Source: an uncultured Aeromonadaceae bacterium (GTDB lineage Bacteria > Pseudomonadota > Gammaproteobacteria > Enterobacterales > Aeromonadaceae). Taken from it: DNA of 64,000 nucleotides. Under the pieces are notes generated by a model. It searched no databases. It saw only the letters and a program-made list of their open reading frames with translations, and was not told the DNA's origin. This document shows, in pieces, positions 1 to 9,910 of the stretch; the first letter of the stretch is position 1, and the number at the start of each line of letters is the position of its first letter. The DNA is taken from the NCBI GenBank assembly GCA_945957385.1, contig CAMFKP010000003.1:1-64000 (forward strand), written 5' to 3'. The position numbers and the translations under genes are program-made.

Positions 1-364
1 TGATAATACCGCCCACGATCAGGCTGATGGCGACAGTGACACCATTAAACAAGAACTCCGTAATGTAGCGATGCAGCGCCAGTCCGACGAAAGCGGCCGG
101 CAAGAAGGCAAGAATGACACCCATCCAGAAACGCTGGGTCTCCTTGTCGGACTGGATGGTCTTTGCCTGTTGCCACAGAGTCTGGAAGTAGAACCACATG
201 ACCGCCAGCACACCACCCAGCTGGATGACGATTTCGAAGGTATCACTGCCTTTAAAGCCAAGGATCTCTTGCGTCACAATCAGGTGCCCGGTACTGGAGA
301 CCGGCAGAAATTCGGTAATGCCTTCGACAATACCCATGATGATGCTGTTAAAGATGTCGCCCAT
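1..364 (-). CDS. uppP: Undecaprenyl-diphosphatase UppP (BacA), 3' end cut by the window edge
   Basis: Integral membrane enzyme that dephosphorylates undecaprenyl diphosphate to recycle the lipid carrier of peptidoglycan and polysaccharide synthesis. The minus-strand frame opens at an ATG at 364 and stays open to the edge, giving about 121 residues. It begins MGDIFNSIIMGIVEG and then shows the family signature EGITEFLPVSSTGHLIV, which holds the catalytic Glu-rich motif, followed by hydrophobic helices. The full protein is usually about 265-275 residues, so roughly half is present. Identification rests on the signature motif. It may also serve the large undecaprenyl-dependent polysaccharide locus in this window, although it is a general housekeeping gene. 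Confidence 0.9.
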   Translation of the reverse strand, partial: MGDIFNSIIMGIVEGITEFLPVSSTGHLIVTQEILGFKGSDTFEIVIQLGGVLAVMWFYFQTLWQQAKTIQSDKETQRFWMGVILAFLPAAFVGLALHRYITEFLFNGVTVAISLIVGGII

Positions 365-511
365 GTCAGGTCCTGGTGCTGGATGGAAACTGACGGCATT
401 ATGCCAATCCCGAAGCTATCGGCAAATAAAATCGTGCGGCCGATCACGGCGGTTGCGGCTGAAAACGTGCGTCATCACCGTGCAATGATAGCGCTATTGC
501 CTGTGGTTGGC

Positions 512-1045
512 TTAGATATGCCAGCGTCTGTGCTGGATTGCGCGCAATGACAGATGGCAATCGCTCATTTCCCGGCTCATGGTTGGCACATACTCCTGCA
601 GCATCTGATCGACGCCGAGCACCAGTTTGTCGCGAATGGAGACGAGGGGTTCTTTCCAGGCATGCAGACAAGTGTGATCCGGGATCAGCAGTTCGCTGTA
701 TTCGTTGAGTAGGGCGTCTGGCCAGCGCTCCAGCACCAGCGCATGACAATCGATGTAGGCACATAGCGGCCCACGCAGGAGCAGAAATTTGATGTCCGCC
801 AGGTCGCGCTGACCAATGGCCAGTTCATTGATTTGGCAGGTTTGCTGACGGCCGCTGGCGAGGTGTTGAAACAGACCTCGTTGCCGACACTCGATGATGC
901 GGTACCAAGGCAGGGGCGCACCCTCTTCATAGCCATCCAACTCACGCTGTAGCCAGAGTTTGAGGCCGGTATCCAGAGCGGTTTGATGCAGCCATCGCAG
1001 GCGCTCGACCAGGCCACCACATTGCATTGTCGACAGTCCACCCAT
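512..1045 (-). CDS. AbiTii-domain-like protein, 177 aa
   Basis: Small soluble protein with no signal peptide or membrane segment. The N-terminal 50 residues resemble the AbiTii domain of abortive-infection-associated proteins: an amphipathic helix, then WLQRELDGYEE (about residues 31-41), then a Pro-x-Tyr-Arg element (PWYRI, about 46-50). The remainder is helical with a LIPDHTCLHAW segment near 120-130 and is not recognised. The gene stands alone between uppP (same strand, 147 bp downstream) and the divergent recQ. The family is linked to phage resistance by context only and its mechanism is unknown. The domain call comes from motif resemblance by eye and is tentative; the reading frame looks real, with codon use like its neighbours. 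Confidence 0.55.
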   Translation of the reverse strand: MGGLSTMQCGGLVERLRWLHQTALDTGLKLWLQRELDGYEEGAPLPWYRIIECRQRGLFQHLASGRQQTCQINELAIGQRDLADIKFLLLRGPLCAYIDCHALVLERWPDALLNEYSELLIPDHTCLHAWKEPLVSIRDKLVLGVDQMLQEYVPTMSREMSDCHLSLRAIQHRRWHI

Positions 1046-1184
1046 AATGCGCTCCTCCTCACATTAAGTATGGCGGCCTAGTCCGTTAGTGCGGCCAAAG
1101 TCAATTGACGGTGGTCAAATTTTAGTCAAAAACTGAACGGTTCGCTACCCGAACCGCGAGATATCCTGCGGCGATGAAAGCGGA

Positions 1185-1213
1185 TTGGCCTCTGTGGCTG
1201 GCTGGTCTACAAT
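1185..1213 (+). promoter_or_regulatory. Candidate sigma-70 promoter for recQ
   Basis: TTGGCC at 1185-1190 and TACAAT at 1208-1213 are separated by 17 bp, close to the sigma-70 consensus. Transcription would start near 1220, almost on the ATG at 1222, so this promoter would give a nearly leaderless recQ message or force use of a later start. Confidence 0.4.
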
Positions 1214-1221
1214 GGCCGCCT

Positions 1222-3090
1222 ATGTTGCACGCCATCCCCGCCAGTACCAGCAGAGCCGACTCTGGTTGCCCCTCTTCCGCACCCACACCGTTACAGGTGT
1301 TACGGGAGGTATTTGGCTATCAGGAATTTCGGCCTGGCCAACAGGAGATCGTCGAGCAATTGGTCGCCGGCCGTGATGGGTTGGTGATCATGCCCACTGG
1401 CGGTGGCAAGTCGCTGTGCTATCAGATCCCTGCCTTGGTTAGACCCGGTTTGGCGGTGATAGTTTCCCCGTTGATTGCTTTGATGAAGGATCAGGTGGAC
1501 TCGCTGCGTGCGAACGGGGTCGCGGCGGCGGCATTGCATTCTGCTGTGCCGCGGGATGAGCTGTTCGATCTCTATACTGCCTTGACAAACGGCGATCTGA
1601 AATTGCTCTATGTGTCACCTGAGCGTCTGTTGTTGCCGGATTTTCTGGAACGTCTGGCAGATTGGCGGTTGTCGCTGTTTGCTATCGACGAAGCGCACTG
1701 CATTTCGCAGTGGGGGCATGATTTCCGACCGGAATACGCCCAGCTTGGTTGTCTTAAACAGCGCTTTCCGCATATTCCCTTGGTTGCGTTGACGGCAACG
1801 GCTGACGATGCCACGCGGCAGGATATTCTGGCGCGGCTGACATTGCAGCAGCCGTTTACCCACCTGGCGAGTTTTGACCGCCCCAATATCCGTTACAGCC
1901 TGGTAGACAAATACAAACCGAATGAACAACTGGCCAGCTATGTGGCGCGCCAGGCTGGACAATGCGGCATTGTTTATTGCACCAGCCGCAACCGGACCGA
2001 AGAGGTAGCGCGTTTTCTGCGAGGACGCGGCGTGCGTGCGGCCTGTTACCACGCCGGGCTGCCGGGGCAGGAGCGCAGTAGTGTCCAGGAGGCCTTCCTG
2101 CGCGATGACATTGAGGTTGTTGTCGCGACGGTGGCGTTTGGCATGGGGATCGACAAACCCAACGTGCGCTTCGTGGTGCATTATGATCTGCCGAAAAACA
2201 TCGAATCCTACTACCAGGAGACGGGGCGGGCCGGACGTGATGGTTTGCCGGCGGAGGCCTTGCTGCTGTATGACCCTGCGGATACCGAGCGCTTGCGTCG
2301 CATGCTGGACAGTGGCGAGCAAAGCAATCCGGATCAGTTGCGCATCGAACAGTTCAAATTAAATCTGATGGCGGCGTTTGCCGAGGCGCAAACGTGCCGA
2401 CGTCAGGTGCTGTTGAACTATTTTGGCGAGTATCAGAGCGAGCCATGCGGTAACTGTGATGTCTGTCTGGATCCGCCGCGTACCTATGATGGCACCGAGG
2501 ATGCGCGCAAGGCCTTATCCTGTGTCTATCGGGTGGGACAACGCTTTGGCATTGGCTATGTGATTGAGGTGCTGCGGGGAGCACAAAACCAGCGCGTGCG
2601 CGAGCAGGGTCATGACAAGCTCTCGACCTTCGCCATTGGCAAGGATCGCAGTCATGAACACTGGCTTTCGGTATTTCGTCAGTTGATTCACATGGGATTG
2701 CTCACCCAGAACATCACCCGGCATTTGACGCTGCAGCTGACCGAAGCAGCGCGTCCTGTCTTGCGCGGTGAACAGTCACTGCAATTGGCCGTACCGCGGC
2801 TGGAAGTCGTTACTCAGCGTAAGGGGCGGACACGGGAGCGTGAGGAGGGCGGCGATTATGACACCACGTTATTTCGCTCCTTACGCAAACTGCGCAAGCA
2901 GATTGCCGAGGAAGATGAGGTGCCGCCGTATGTGGTCTTCAACGATGCAACCCTGGTAGAGATGGCGCGGCATCAACCCTGTGATGAAACGGAGTTGTTG
3001 GAGATCAATGGCGTCGGCCATCGTAAGCTGGAGCGTTATGGTGAACAGTTCCTCGACTGTATTCGCGATCACTGCCGCAGTGGGCGTTAG
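1222..3090 (+). CDS. recQ: ATP-dependent DNA helicase RecQ
   Basis: 3'-5' superfamily 2 DNA helicase of recombination and fork repair. It shows the RecQ N-terminal motif [14 protein letters not shown], Walker [13 protein letters not shown], the DEAH box with the aromatic-rich loop ([17 protein letters not shown]), helicase motif VI ([10 protein letters not shown]), the RQC zinc-site cysteines (CRRQ and CGNCDVC) and a C-terminal HRDC domain. With the start at 1222 the protein has 622 residues; E. coli RecQ has 609. An in-frame ATG at 1174 would add 16 residues with no family similarity, and a good promoter lies between the two ATGs, so the later start is preferred. Neither start has a clear Shine-Dalgarno sequence. 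Confidence 0.95.
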   Translation: MLHAIPASTSRADSGCPSSAPTPLQVLREVFGYQEFRPGQQEIVEQLVAGRDGLVIMPTGGGKSLCYQIPALVRPGLAVIVSPLIALMKDQVDSLRANGVAAAALHSAVPRDELFDLYTALTNGDLKLLYVSPERLLLPDFLERLADWRLSLFAIDEAHCISQWGHDFRPEYAQLGCLKQRFPHIPLVALTATADDATRQDILARLTLQQPFTHLASFDRPNIRYSLVDKYKPNEQLASYVARQAGQCGIVYCTSRNRTEEVARFLRGRGVRAACYHAGLPGQERSSVQEAFLRDDIEVVVATVAFGMGIDKPNVRFVVHYDLPKNIESYYQETGRAGRDGLPAEALLLYDPADTERLRRMLDSGEQSNPDQLRIEQFKLNLMAAFAEAQTCRRQVLLNYFGEYQSEPCGNCDVCLDPPRTYDGTEDARKALSCVYRVGQRFGIGYVIEVLRGAQNQRVREQGHDKLSTFAIGKDRSHEHWLSVFRQLIHMGLLTQNITRHLTLQLTEAARPVLRGEQSLQLAVPRLEVVTQRKGRTREREEGGDYDTTLFRSLRKLRKQIAEEDEVPPYVVFNDATLVEMARHQPCDETELLEINGVGHRKLERYGEQFLDCIRDHCRSGR

Positions 3091-3160
3091 TGATGCTTGA
3101 GCTGTGCTGGCGACCTTGCGCTGGCTAAGGCACAATGCGCACAAAGCAAGGAGATCCCAG

Positions 3161-3424
3161 ATGATAGACCCGAAGAAAATCGAAGAGATGGCCCGTCAGG
3201 TCCACAATGCGTTGCCACCAGGCTTGCGCTCACTTGGTGAAGAGGTCGACAAGAAGATCAAGCAGGTGTTGCAATCCCAGTTGAACAAGCTGGATATGGT
3301 CAGTCGTGAAGAGTTTGATGTGCAGACCAAGGTGTTAATGCGTACCCGCGAGAAGCTGACGGCGCTAGAAGAGAAACTGGCCCAACTCGAGGCGCAATTA
3401 AACCGCCCGACCCAGGATCAGTAA
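3161..3424 (+). CDS. ubiK: Ubiquinone biosynthesis accessory factor UbiK (BMFP domain)
   Basis: Small accessory protein of the Ubi complex needed for efficient aerobic ubiquinone synthesis; the family was formerly called YqiC. The 87-residue product begins [19 protein letters not shown] and ends in a coiled coil (about residues 48-80, [19 protein letters not shown]), as BMFP proteins do. The start is fixed by AAGGAG at 3148-3153; an upstream in-frame ATG at 3104 lacks this support. It follows recQ by 70 bp and faces fre and ubiD, the latter also a ubiquinone gene. Confidence 0.88.
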   Translation: MIDPKKIEEMARQVHNALPPGLRSLGEEVDKKIKQVLQSQLNKLDMVSREEFDVQTKVLMRTREKLTALEEKLAQLEAQLNRPTQDQ

Positions 3425-3429
3425 GCGGC

Positions 3430-3454
3430 ATTGGGCCGGTGATGCCGGCCCAAT
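3430..3454. terminator. Hairpin between convergent ubiK and fre
   Basis: A perfect 10-bp stem (ATTGGGCCGG / CCGGCCCAAT) with a 5-nt loop sits between the two convergent stop codons. There is no U-tract on either side, so it may end transcription weakly or only protect the 3' ends. Confidence 0.5.
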
Positions 3455-3460
3455 TCGTGA

Positions 3461-4156
3461 CTAGATGAATTGATAAGCGTCACCGAACAGGTGTTCGTCG
3501 CTGACACCGCGCAAATGCAGTGCTTGGCGAATCACTGCGGCCATCTCAAATCGACCGGCGACATAGATATCGTACTGCTCCAGATTGGCGAAGTCAGCCA
3601 ACACCGCCTCATGTACCATCCCCTGTTGTCCGCGCCATGCCGCGTCTGGGTATTGGACGACAGGCACATAATGTAGTTCGGAAAACTCCTCACTCCATGT
3701 TTGTACCTCTGCCCCTTCGTACAGTTGGCTTTCATGGCGAACCCCCCAGTAGAGATAAACCGGGCGGTTGAATCCGGTATCCATCAGGTATTGCAAGATG
3801 GAGCGGGCGTAGGAGTAGCCTGTGCCACCGGCGATCAACAGGATCGGTCGTTGCGACGCTTCGCGCAGCGCCGCCTTGCCTAACGGTAACTCAACGGTCA
3901 GCTGTCCGGTCGTCCGCAGTTTTTCCATGACCTCACCAGGGTAGGGGTTACCGGGCGTGGCGCCAATTTGCAGCTCCAATCCAGGACGGGTTGGTGAGTT
4001 AGCGATGCTGAACGGGCGTTTGTCTTTATCCCCCATTACGACCTGCAAGTACTGGCCGGGATGGAAAGACACCGCCTGTTCTGGCGTCAGTTGGATGTGC
4101 CAGACATGTTCGGCACACTCATGCATGGCCGTCAGGTGGCATTCAATTCGTTGCAT
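3461..4156 (-). CDS. fre: NAD(P)H-flavin reductase Fre
   Basis: Soluble reductase that transfers electrons from NAD(P)H to free flavins. The 231 residues show the ferredoxin-reductase fold: flavin-binding motif RPFSIANSP (about 47-55), then the nicotinamide-binding motif LIAGGTGYSYARSIL (about 107-121) and the C-terminal YVAGRFEMA. Length and order match E. coli Fre (233 aa). It lies 25 bp downstream of ubiD on the same strand, the usual ubiD-fre pair. Reduced flavin is relevant to UbiD, whose prenylated FMN cofactor is made from reduced FMN by UbiX. Confidence 0.92.
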   Translation of the reverse strand: MQRIECHLTAMHECAEHVWHIQLTPEQAVSFHPGQYLQVVMGDKDKRPFSIANSPTRPGLELQIGATPGNPYPGEVMEKLRTTGQLTVELPLGKAALREASQRPILLIAGGTGYSYARSILQYLMDTGFNRPVYLYWGVRHESQLYEGAEVQTWSEEFSELHYVPVVQYPDAAWRGQQGMVHEAVLADFANLEQYDIYVAGRFEMAAVIRQALHLRGVSDEHLFGDAYQFI

Positions 4157-4181
4157 GTTACATCCTCAAGGGCCATCGCCC

Positions 4182-5651
4182 TCAGTCAAAGATCCCGAGA
4201 GAATCCCAGATGGCATCGACACGTTGCTTGACGCTGTCGTTCATCACAATCGGACGTCCCCATTCGCGTTGGGTCTCACCAGGCCATTTATTGGTGGCAT
4301 CCAAGCCCATCTTGGAGCCAAGTCCCGAGACGGGAGAAGCAAAGTCCAGATAATCAATCGGCGTGTGTTCTATCAGGGTAGTATCCCGTGCAGGATCCAG
4401 TCGTGTGGTGATGGCCCAGATCACGTCATTCCAGTCGCGCGCATTGACATCTTCATCACAGACGATCACGAACTTGGTATACATGAACTGACGCAGAAAA
4501 CTCCACACCCCCAGCATCACGCGCTTGGCGTGTCCGGGATAACGCTTGCGAATGGTGACCACGGCCATGCGATAGGAGCAGCCTTCCGGTGGCAGATAGA
4601 AATCAACGATCTCTGGAAACTGTTTTTGCAGCAACGGGACAAACACTTCATTCAACGCCACCCCGAGCATAGCCGGTTCATCAGGAGGACGCCCTGTGTA
4701 GGTGGAGTGATAGATGGCATCACGGCGCATCGTCATATGGGTCACGGTGAAAACGGGAAACTCATCGACTTCGTTGTAATAACCGGTGTGATCACCATAG
4801 GGGCCCTCGGAGGCCATTTCGCCGGGCTGAATATAACCCTCCAGCACAATTTCGGCACTGGCTGGAATCTCGAGATCGCAACTCAGCGCCTTGACGACTT
4901 CGGTTCGGCTGCCACGCAACAGGCCGGCAAAGGCATATTCGGAGAGGGTGTCCGGAACCGGGGTCACGGCTCCGAGAATGGTGGCAGGATCGGCACCGAT
5001 GGCGACAACCACAGGATAGGGTTTTCCAGGATGGCACTCCTGATATTCGCGCAAATCAAGGGCGCCCCCGCGATGATCCAGCCAACGCATGATCAGCTTA
5101 TTACGGCCTAGCAACTGCTGGCGATAAATGCCCAGATTCTGCCGTTTTTTGTAGGGGCCGCGAGTGATGGTTAGCCCCCAGGTGACCAGGGGGGCGACAT
5201 CCCCCGGCCAGCAGTGCTGAATAGGCAGACGAGTCAGATCAACGTCCTCTCCACTGAGCACTATCTCCTGGCATGGTGCTTTGCTTACGTGTTTAACTGG
5301 CATATTTAGCACCTGACGGAACACGGGGAGTTTGTCCATCAGGTCACGTAGTCCCTTGGGTGGTTCAGGCTCTTTGAGCATGGCCATCCATTCACCCACC
5401 TGACGCAGGCAGGACACGTCCTGTTGCCCCATGCCCAGAGCAACGCGTTGTGGTGTACCAAACAGGTTGGCCAACACGGGCATGTCGTGCCCCTTGGGGC
5501 GTTCAAACAGCAAAGCCGGACCGCCAGCACGTAAGGTCCGGTCGGCGATTTCAGTCATCTCAAGGTAAGGGTCGACTTCCATCGTAATGCGCTTGAGTAG
5601 CCCTCGCTGCTCAAGGAGGGCGATAAAGTCGCGCAAATCCTTATATTTCAT
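4182..5651 (-). CDS. ubiD: 4-hydroxy-3-polyprenylbenzoate decarboxylase UbiD
   Basis: Prenyl-FMN-dependent decarboxylase acting at the polyprenylbenzoate step of ubiquinone synthesis. The product has 489 residues and begins [17 protein letters not shown], then [19 protein letters not shown]-like sequence as in E. coli UbiD (497 aa), with the conserved [11 protein letters not shown] region in the middle (about 280-290). The ATG at 5651 is chosen because it matches the family N-terminus and has GAGGG just upstream; an in-frame start at 5690 would add 13 residues without similarity. Followed closely by fre. Confidence 0.94.
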   Translation of the reverse strand: MKYKDLRDFIALLEQRGLLKRITMEVDPYLEMTEIADRTLRAGGPALLFERPKGHDMPVLANLFGTPQRVALGMGQQDVSCLRQVGEWMAMLKEPEPPKGLRDLMDKLPVFRQVLNMPVKHVSKAPCQEIVLSGEDVDLTRLPIQHCWPGDVAPLVTWGLTITRGPYKKRQNLGIYRQQLLGRNKLIMRWLDHRGGALDLREYQECHPGKPYPVVVAIGADPATILGAVTPVPDTLSEYAFAGLLRGSRTEVVKALSCDLEIPASAEIVLEGYIQPGEMASEGPYGDHTGYYNEVDEFPVFTVTHMTMRRDAIYHSTYTGRPPDEPAMLGVALNEVFVPLLQKQFPEIVDFYLPPEGCSYRMAVVTIRKRYPGHAKRVMLGVWSFLRQFMYTKFVIVCDEDVNARDWNDVIWAITTRLDPARDTTLIEHTPIDYLDFASPVSGLGSKMGLDATNKWPGETQREWGRPIVMNDSVKQRVDAIWDSLGIFD

Positions 5652-5714
5652 ATGGTTAACCCTCACGTTTGATGAGCAATTATATGCCACTTCTTCTGTG
5701 CTGCAATGCCGGCA

Positions 5715-6071
5715 TCAAGGGCAGCCCAATGCGTGCCGTTGCGCTTTGGTGAGTCCTTCCACCACGCTGTGCCATGAGTGGTCAATCATTTGTTGGATGG
5801 TGATATCGTCGAGTGTGCTATCCAGACGAAGCGTATTCCAGTGCTGCTTGTTCAGGTGGTAACCAGGCGTGACCGCAGGAAAGAGCTCACGCCACAGCAA
5901 AGCTTGCTGTGGCGCTGCTTTTAGCGATAAGCGCAGCGGTGTGGACTGCCAATCGACAAGTGCGAACATTTTGCCGGCAACCTTGAATACCAGTATTTCA
6001 GGTCCAAACGGAAAGGTTTCGACCGCTCCCAGCTGGGCTGAGAGATACGCTCGCAATGCGATTAACTCCAT
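5715..6071 (-). CDS. MmcQ/YjbR family DNA-binding-like protein
   Basis: A 118-residue protein of the MmcQ/YjbR fold (CyaY-like), found across bacteria. Recognisable features are the start MELIALRAYL, TFPFGPEILVFKVAGKMFAL near 18-38, a KAAP element, then TPGYHLNKQHWNTL (about 68-81) and the C-terminal IDHSWHSVVEGLTK. The molecular function of the family is not established. The ATG at 6071 has AGGAG five bases upstream; a GTG directly before it is too close to that site. It lies 14 bp downstream of a lipoprotein gene, so the two are probably cotranscribed. Confidence 0.82.
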   Translation of the reverse strand: MELIALRAYLSAQLGAVETFPFGPEILVFKVAGKMFALVDWQSTPLRLSLKAAPQQALLWRELFPAVTPGYHLNKQHWNTLRLDSTLDDITIQQMIDHSWHSVVEGLTKAQRHALGCP

Positions 6072-6085
6072 CACCGCTCCTCGCT

Positions 6086-6712
6086 TCAGGGTTGCCCAGT
6101 CAGTTTTTGCATCATCTGTTCAAAGCCGCGGCGAAATCCTGCCCGAGTATCCGCATCGATTTTTGGCCACGCCTCAGGAGGTTGAAAGGCAATATGTTCA
6201 CTTTGATAGGCATTCTGGCCGAGAAGGGCGACCCAGCGTGGATTGTAGAGTCGGCGGCTGTTAGCGTCCCATTCCAGAACGTGTGTCATCGTTGTTCTCA
6301 GTTCCGACAGGTGTGTGAGCGCGTAACGGGTAATGCCATGGCCATACTGATTGCTCAGCGTGGTCACGGCTGCGGCAACGGAGGGGTCCAACGATTTATT
6401 GGCGTCAGAGCGAGCACGTAATTGGGCTGTGTAATACCAGAAGATGGCTGGCGTCATCTCGCCCTGGCGATAAAGGGTCTCCGCGAGAGCAAACAAGACA
6501 GGTGGCGGATAGGCACCGGGATCATTGAGGACGGCCTCCAGTATTTGGTTATCACCATTCAATAGCAGATCAACTTTATCCTGTGCCGATATAAGGCTGA
6601 GTTGTGCGTGCTCACCAAGCGGGGCGCGCGGCGCTGTTGTCTCCGGTCTATCCGACACGGTAACGCAACCGACTAACAACAGGGGCAAGAGGAAGGAAAC
6701 CAGGGGGCGCAT
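6086..6712 (-). CDS. Predicted outer-membrane lipoprotein, function unknown
   Basis: The 208-residue product starts MRPLVSFLLPLLLVGC, a short lipoprotein signal with lipobox LVGC, so Cys16 should be lipidated after cleavage. The mature part is soluble, alpha-helical and TPR-like in texture (FALAETLYRQGEMTPAIFWYYTA), with no motif I can name. The residue after Cys is Val, not Asp, which favours the outer membrane. The start at 6712 is set by the signal peptide; upstream in-frame codons would bury it. First gene of a likely two-gene unit with the YjbR-family gene. Confidence 0.75.
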   Translation of the reverse strand: MRPLVSFLLPLLLVGCVTVSDRPETTAPRAPLGEHAQLSLISAQDKVDLLLNGDNQILEAVLNDPGAYPPPVLFALAETLYRQGEMTPAIFWYYTAQLRARSDANKSLDPSVAAAVTTLSNQYGHGITRYALTHLSELRTTMTHVLEWDANSRRLYNPRWVALLGQNAYQSEHIAFQPPEAWPKIDADTRAGFRRGFEQMMQKLTGQP

Positions 6713-6899
6713 TGGAGATCCGAGGGTCGTGGGCGATATCATGCGCCCAGCATAGGGAAAACCGCTACAGGTCGCAAACGATGACACCAGAATAGACAAT
6801 AGCCGCCTCTGGCCCTTTTCCGTAACTGGGGGGGTTGATAGACTGCTTGAGTTTTCAATAGGCCGTCCAGCTGACGGCGGTTATGACAAGGAATTCCTG

Positions 6900-7898
6900 A
6901 TGAACAAGCTCCATGTGCTCCTGATGTGCGGCGGTGGCGGCAGTGAGCATGAAATCTCCCTTCTGAGTGCGAACTTTCTCGAACAGCAATTACAGGCATT
7001 ACCGCAGATCGAGGTCACTCGAATTGAACTGTTTCCGGATCATTGGCAATCGGCGAGTGGTGAGCCCTGCCATCTTGGCTTAGATCGCATATTGCATATT
7101 GGTTCCTGGCAGCAAAAAATCGATTATGTTGTGCCTTGTATTCACGGTTATCCGGGCGAAACAGGTGATATCCAGTCTTTTCTTGAATTGGCCGGGCTGC
7201 CTTATCTTGGCTGTGACGCAGAGGGAAGCAAACTCTGTTTTAACAAAATCAGCACCAAGTTATGGCTGACGGCGCTGGGTATTCCCAATACGCCATACGT
7301 CTTTCTCTCTGCCGATGACAGTTCAGCGCATGCCGAGGCTCATCAGGCGATGCGTCGCTGGGGCTCTGTATTCGTCAAGGCCGCTAGCCAAGGATCTTCG
7401 GTAGGGTGCTACAAAGTCACTGAATTGGCTGCGTTATCCGATGCCATTCACCAGGCGTTTGGTTATTCAGAACAGGTGCTGGTTGAACGCGCCGTGAGGC
7501 CACGTGAGCTCGAAGTCGCTGTGTATCAGTATGGCGATGCATTGGTTGCTACCTGCCCTGGCGAGATCTGCACACCGGGCGATGTGTTCTACAGTTACGA
7601 TGAAAAATACAGTAGCGGTAGTCACTCTACGACGCGTCTGGATGTCACCGATCTGAGTACGGAACAGGTAGAGACCATACGTCATCTCGCACTGAAAGCG
7701 TTCACCCATCTGAAGTTGAAAGACTTGTCGCGCATAGACTTCTTCCTGACTGATGAAGGTGAGATTCTGTTGAATGAGATTAATACCTTCCCGGGAATGA
7801 CTCCGATATCCATGTTCCCGAAGATGTTGCAGCACCATGGCCATGACTTCGGCCAGTTCTTGTTGCAACGTATTCAGGCCGCCGTGCAAGCTGCCTGA
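6900..7898 (+). CDS. ddl: D-alanine--D-alanine ligase
   Basis: Cytoplasmic ATP-grasp ligase that makes the D-Ala-D-Ala dipeptide of peptidoglycan. The 332 residues include the N-terminal VLLMCGGGGSEHEISLLSA (Gly-rich loop with Ser-Glu-His-Glu), GETGDIQSFLELAGLPYLGC, the ATP-grasp segment SVFVKAASQGSSVGCYKV and the C-terminal metal and substrate motif LLNEINTFPGMTPISMFPKM. AAGGAA lies a few bases before the ATG. The gene stands alone, divergent from the lipoprotein gene and away from the mur cluster, so it may be one of two ddl copies; other copies cannot be seen from this window. Confidence 0.9.
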   Translation: MNKLHVLLMCGGGGSEHEISLLSANFLEQQLQALPQIEVTRIELFPDHWQSASGEPCHLGLDRILHIGSWQQKIDYVVPCIHGYPGETGDIQSFLELAGLPYLGCDAEGSKLCFNKISTKLWLTALGIPNTPYVFLSADDSSAHAEAHQAMRRWGSVFVKAASQGSSVGCYKVTELAALSDAIHQAFGYSEQVLVERAVRPRELEVAVYQYGDALVATCPGEICTPGDVFYSYDEKYSSGSHSTTRLDVTDLSTEQVETIRHLALKAFTHLKLKDLSRIDFFLTDEGEILLNEINTFPGMTPISMFPKMLQHHGHDFGQFLLQRIQAAVQAA

Positions 7899-7915
7899 AC
7901 TGGCGCTAAATAGCA

Positions 7916-7943
7916 AAAAACCGGCGATATGGCCGGTTTTTTG
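7916..7943. terminator. Bidirectional terminator between ddl and rho
   Basis: An 11-bp perfect stem, AAAAAACCGGC / GCCGGTTTTTT, with a 6-nt loop lies between the convergent ends of ddl and rho. The A/T runs supply a U-tract in both directions. Confidence 0.85.
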
Positions 7944-7983
7944 TTTGAATACAGCAGCGCCTTAACCGGCGCTGGTACAAGCG

Positions 7984-9249
7984 CTACTTCTGTTGGCGTT
8001 TCATCGCCTCGAAGAATTCATCATTCGTCTTGGTCATCGACAGCTTATCGATCAAGAACTCCATTGCCTCGATTTCACCCATTGGGTGGACAATCTTGCG
8101 CAGGATCCACATCTTTTGCAGTTCATCCTGAGGTGCTAACAGCTCTTCACGGCGGGTACCTGAACGCGTGATATCGATGGCCGGGTAGACGCGTTTCTCG
8201 GCAATCTTACGAGACAGGTGCAGTTCCATGTTGCCTGTGCCCTTGAACTCTTCGTAGATGACTTCATCCATCTTGGAGCCGGTATCGATCAGCGCGGTTG
8301 CAATGATGGTCAGTGAACCGCCTTCTTCGACGTTACGTGCGGCACCGAAGAAGCGTTTCGGGCGATGCAGGGCATTGGCATCCACCCCACCTGTTAACAC
8401 CTTACCGGATGACGGAATCACGGTGTTGTAGGCGCGAGCCAGACGGGTGATGGAGTCAAGTAGAATGACCACGTCTTTCTTATGCTCGACCAGACGCTTA
8501 GCCTTCTCAATGACCATTTCGGCAACTTGAACGTGACGGGTTGCAGGTTCATCGAATGTCGATGCAACAACTTCGCCTTTAACCATGCGTTGCATTTCCG
8601 TCACTTCTTCTGGACGTTCATCGATCAGCAATACAATCAGTTCACACTCTGGGTGATTACTGGTGATGCTCTGGGCGATGTTTTGCAACAGAATGGTTTT
8701 ACCGGCTTTGGGGGGTGCAACGATAAGACCACGCTGTCCTTTGCCGATCGGTGAGGCTAAATCCAGGACACGTGCAGTGATGTCTTCGGTTGAGCCGTTA
8801 CCGCGTTCCAGACGCAGACGTTGCGTCGGGTGCAGCGGTGTTAGGTTTTCGAACAGGATCTTGTTGCGGGCATTTTCTGGGCGGTCGTAGTTGACGGTGT
8901 CAACTTTTAGCAGTGCAAAATAACGCTCGCCCTCTTTTGGCGGTCGGATTTTGCCGGAAATGGTATCACCCGTGCGCAGATTGAAGCGGCGAACCTGGCT
9001 TGGTGAGACGTAAATGTCATCGGGGCCTGCCAGATAGGAGCTATCGGCGCTACGCAGGAAGCCAAAACCATCCTGCAGAATTTCCAGTACGCCATCACCA
9101 AAGATGTCTTCCCCGCTCTTGGCATGAGCCTTGAGAATGGCAAAGATGATGTCCTTCTTGTGCAGACGGGCCAGGTTCTCGAGGCCCATGGATTCACCGA
9201 GTTGAACCAGCTCGGAGACAGGGGTGTTCTTTAATTCGGTCAGATTCAT
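7984..9249 (-). CDS. rho: Transcription termination factor Rho
   Basis: Hexameric RNA-dependent ATPase that ends transcription at Rho-dependent sites. The 421 residues (E. coli 419) begin [19 protein letters not shown] and contain the primary RNA-binding fold with DGFGFLRS and DDIYVSPSQ (about 62-88), Walker [12 protein letters not shown] (about 178-188), Walker [17 protein letters not shown] and the secondary-site loop near [19 protein letters not shown]. The order trxA then rho on the minus strand, divergent from rhlB, is the common gammaproteobacterial layout. The 158-bp leader before rho may hold its usual autoregulatory termination zone, but no specific site is visible. Confidence 0.97.
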   Translation of the reverse strand: MNLTELKNTPVSELVQLGESMGLENLARLHKKDIIFAILKAHAKSGEDIFGDGVLEILQDGFGFLRSADSSYLAGPDDIYVSPSQVRRFNLRTGDTISGKIRPPKEGERYFALLKVDTVNYDRPENARNKILFENLTPLHPTQRLRLERGNGSTEDITARVLDLASPIGKGQRGLIVAPPKAGKTILLQNIAQSITSNHPECELIVLLIDERPEEVTEMQRMVKGEVVASTFDEPATRHVQVAEMVIEKAKRLVEHKKDVVILLDSITRLARAYNTVIPSSGKVLTGGVDANALHRPKRFFGAARNVEEGGSLTIIATALIDTGSKMDEVIYEEFKGTGNMELHLSRKIAEKRVYPAIDITRSGTRREELLAPQDELQKMWILRKIVHPMGEIEAMEFLIDKLSMTKTNDEFFEAMKRQQK

Positions 9250-9411
9250 GATTGATGGGTGTATATCGGGAAAGTGAGGCAGTTAGGAGTCGCTGGATTG
9301 AGAATGCGTTCAATGGGGGAGCGCACGGTTTCAGCGCAGATGTTGTCGGAACGCTGTATAAGTTAGCACCAAATCCGGAGAGCGTCCACGCTTGCCAAAG
9401 CCATTAAATGA

Positions 9412-9434
9412 AAAAGAGCGCAATGCGCTCTTTT
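9412..9434 (-). terminator. Terminator of trxA
   Basis: A 10-bp perfect stem (AAAAGAGCGC / GCGCTCTTTT) with a 3-nt loop. Read on the minus strand it ends in a T-run and lies 19 bp past the trxA stop codon, separating trxA from rho. Confidence 0.85.
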
Positions 9435-9452
9435 CTCTCAACCGGTTGGGAC

Positions 9453-9779
9453 TTAGATGTTGGCATCCAGAAAGTCTTTCAACTGGCTCTTGGACAGGGC
9501 ACCAACCTTGGTTGCTGCCACTGCGCCATTCTTGAACAGCAACAGGGTTGGGATGCCGCGAATACCATACTTGGGTGCAGTTTCAGCATTTTGATCGATA
9601 TTCAGCTTGGCTACGGTCAGTCTGCCCGCATATTCACCGGCTACTTCATCGAGGATCGGGGCGATCATCTTGCATGGGCCGCACCATTCAGCCCAGAAGT
9701 CAACCAGCACAGGGCCTTGGGCCTTAAGCACGTCTGCTTCGAAGCTGGCATCGGTCAGCTGAACAATCTTGTCACTCAT
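9453..9779 (-). CDS. trxA: Thioredoxin TrxA
   Basis: Small cytoplasmic disulfide reductase. The 108 residues match the family length exactly and carry the active site WCGPC at 32-36, preceded by VLVDFWAE, with the cis-proline loop [11 protein letters not shown] near 70-80. It is divergent from rhlB and ends at its own terminator before rho. Confidence 0.97.
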   Translation of the reverse strand: MSDKIVQLTDASFEADVLKAQGPVLVDFWAEWCGPCKMIAPILDEVAGEYAGRLTVAKLNIDQNAETAPKYGIRGIPTLLLFKNGAVAATKVGALSKSQLKDFLDANI

Positions 9780-9850
9780 CTACCACTCCAGTCTGATGTT
9801 GTGCATCTGTTGGAAAAAATCACCAATAGATGTAAATAAAAGGCAAATAG

Positions 9851-9879
9851 TTGCCCTATTTGAAATGATCCTGTTTATT
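9851..9879 (+). promoter_or_regulatory. Candidate rhlB promoter
   Basis: TTGCCC at 9851-9856 and TTTATT at 9874-9879 with a 17-bp spacer, in an AT-rich stretch between the divergent trxA and rhlB genes. Each box matches the sigma-70 consensus at four of six bases, so this is a moderate match only. Confidence 0.35.
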
Positions 9880-9910
9880 ATTGCAAGCCCAACCTGATAA
9901 CCTGTCTGCC

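Noticed and set aside
3104-3160. Upstream start for ubiK at 3104.
   Set aside because: The ATG at 3161 has a strong ribosome site and the family N-terminus.
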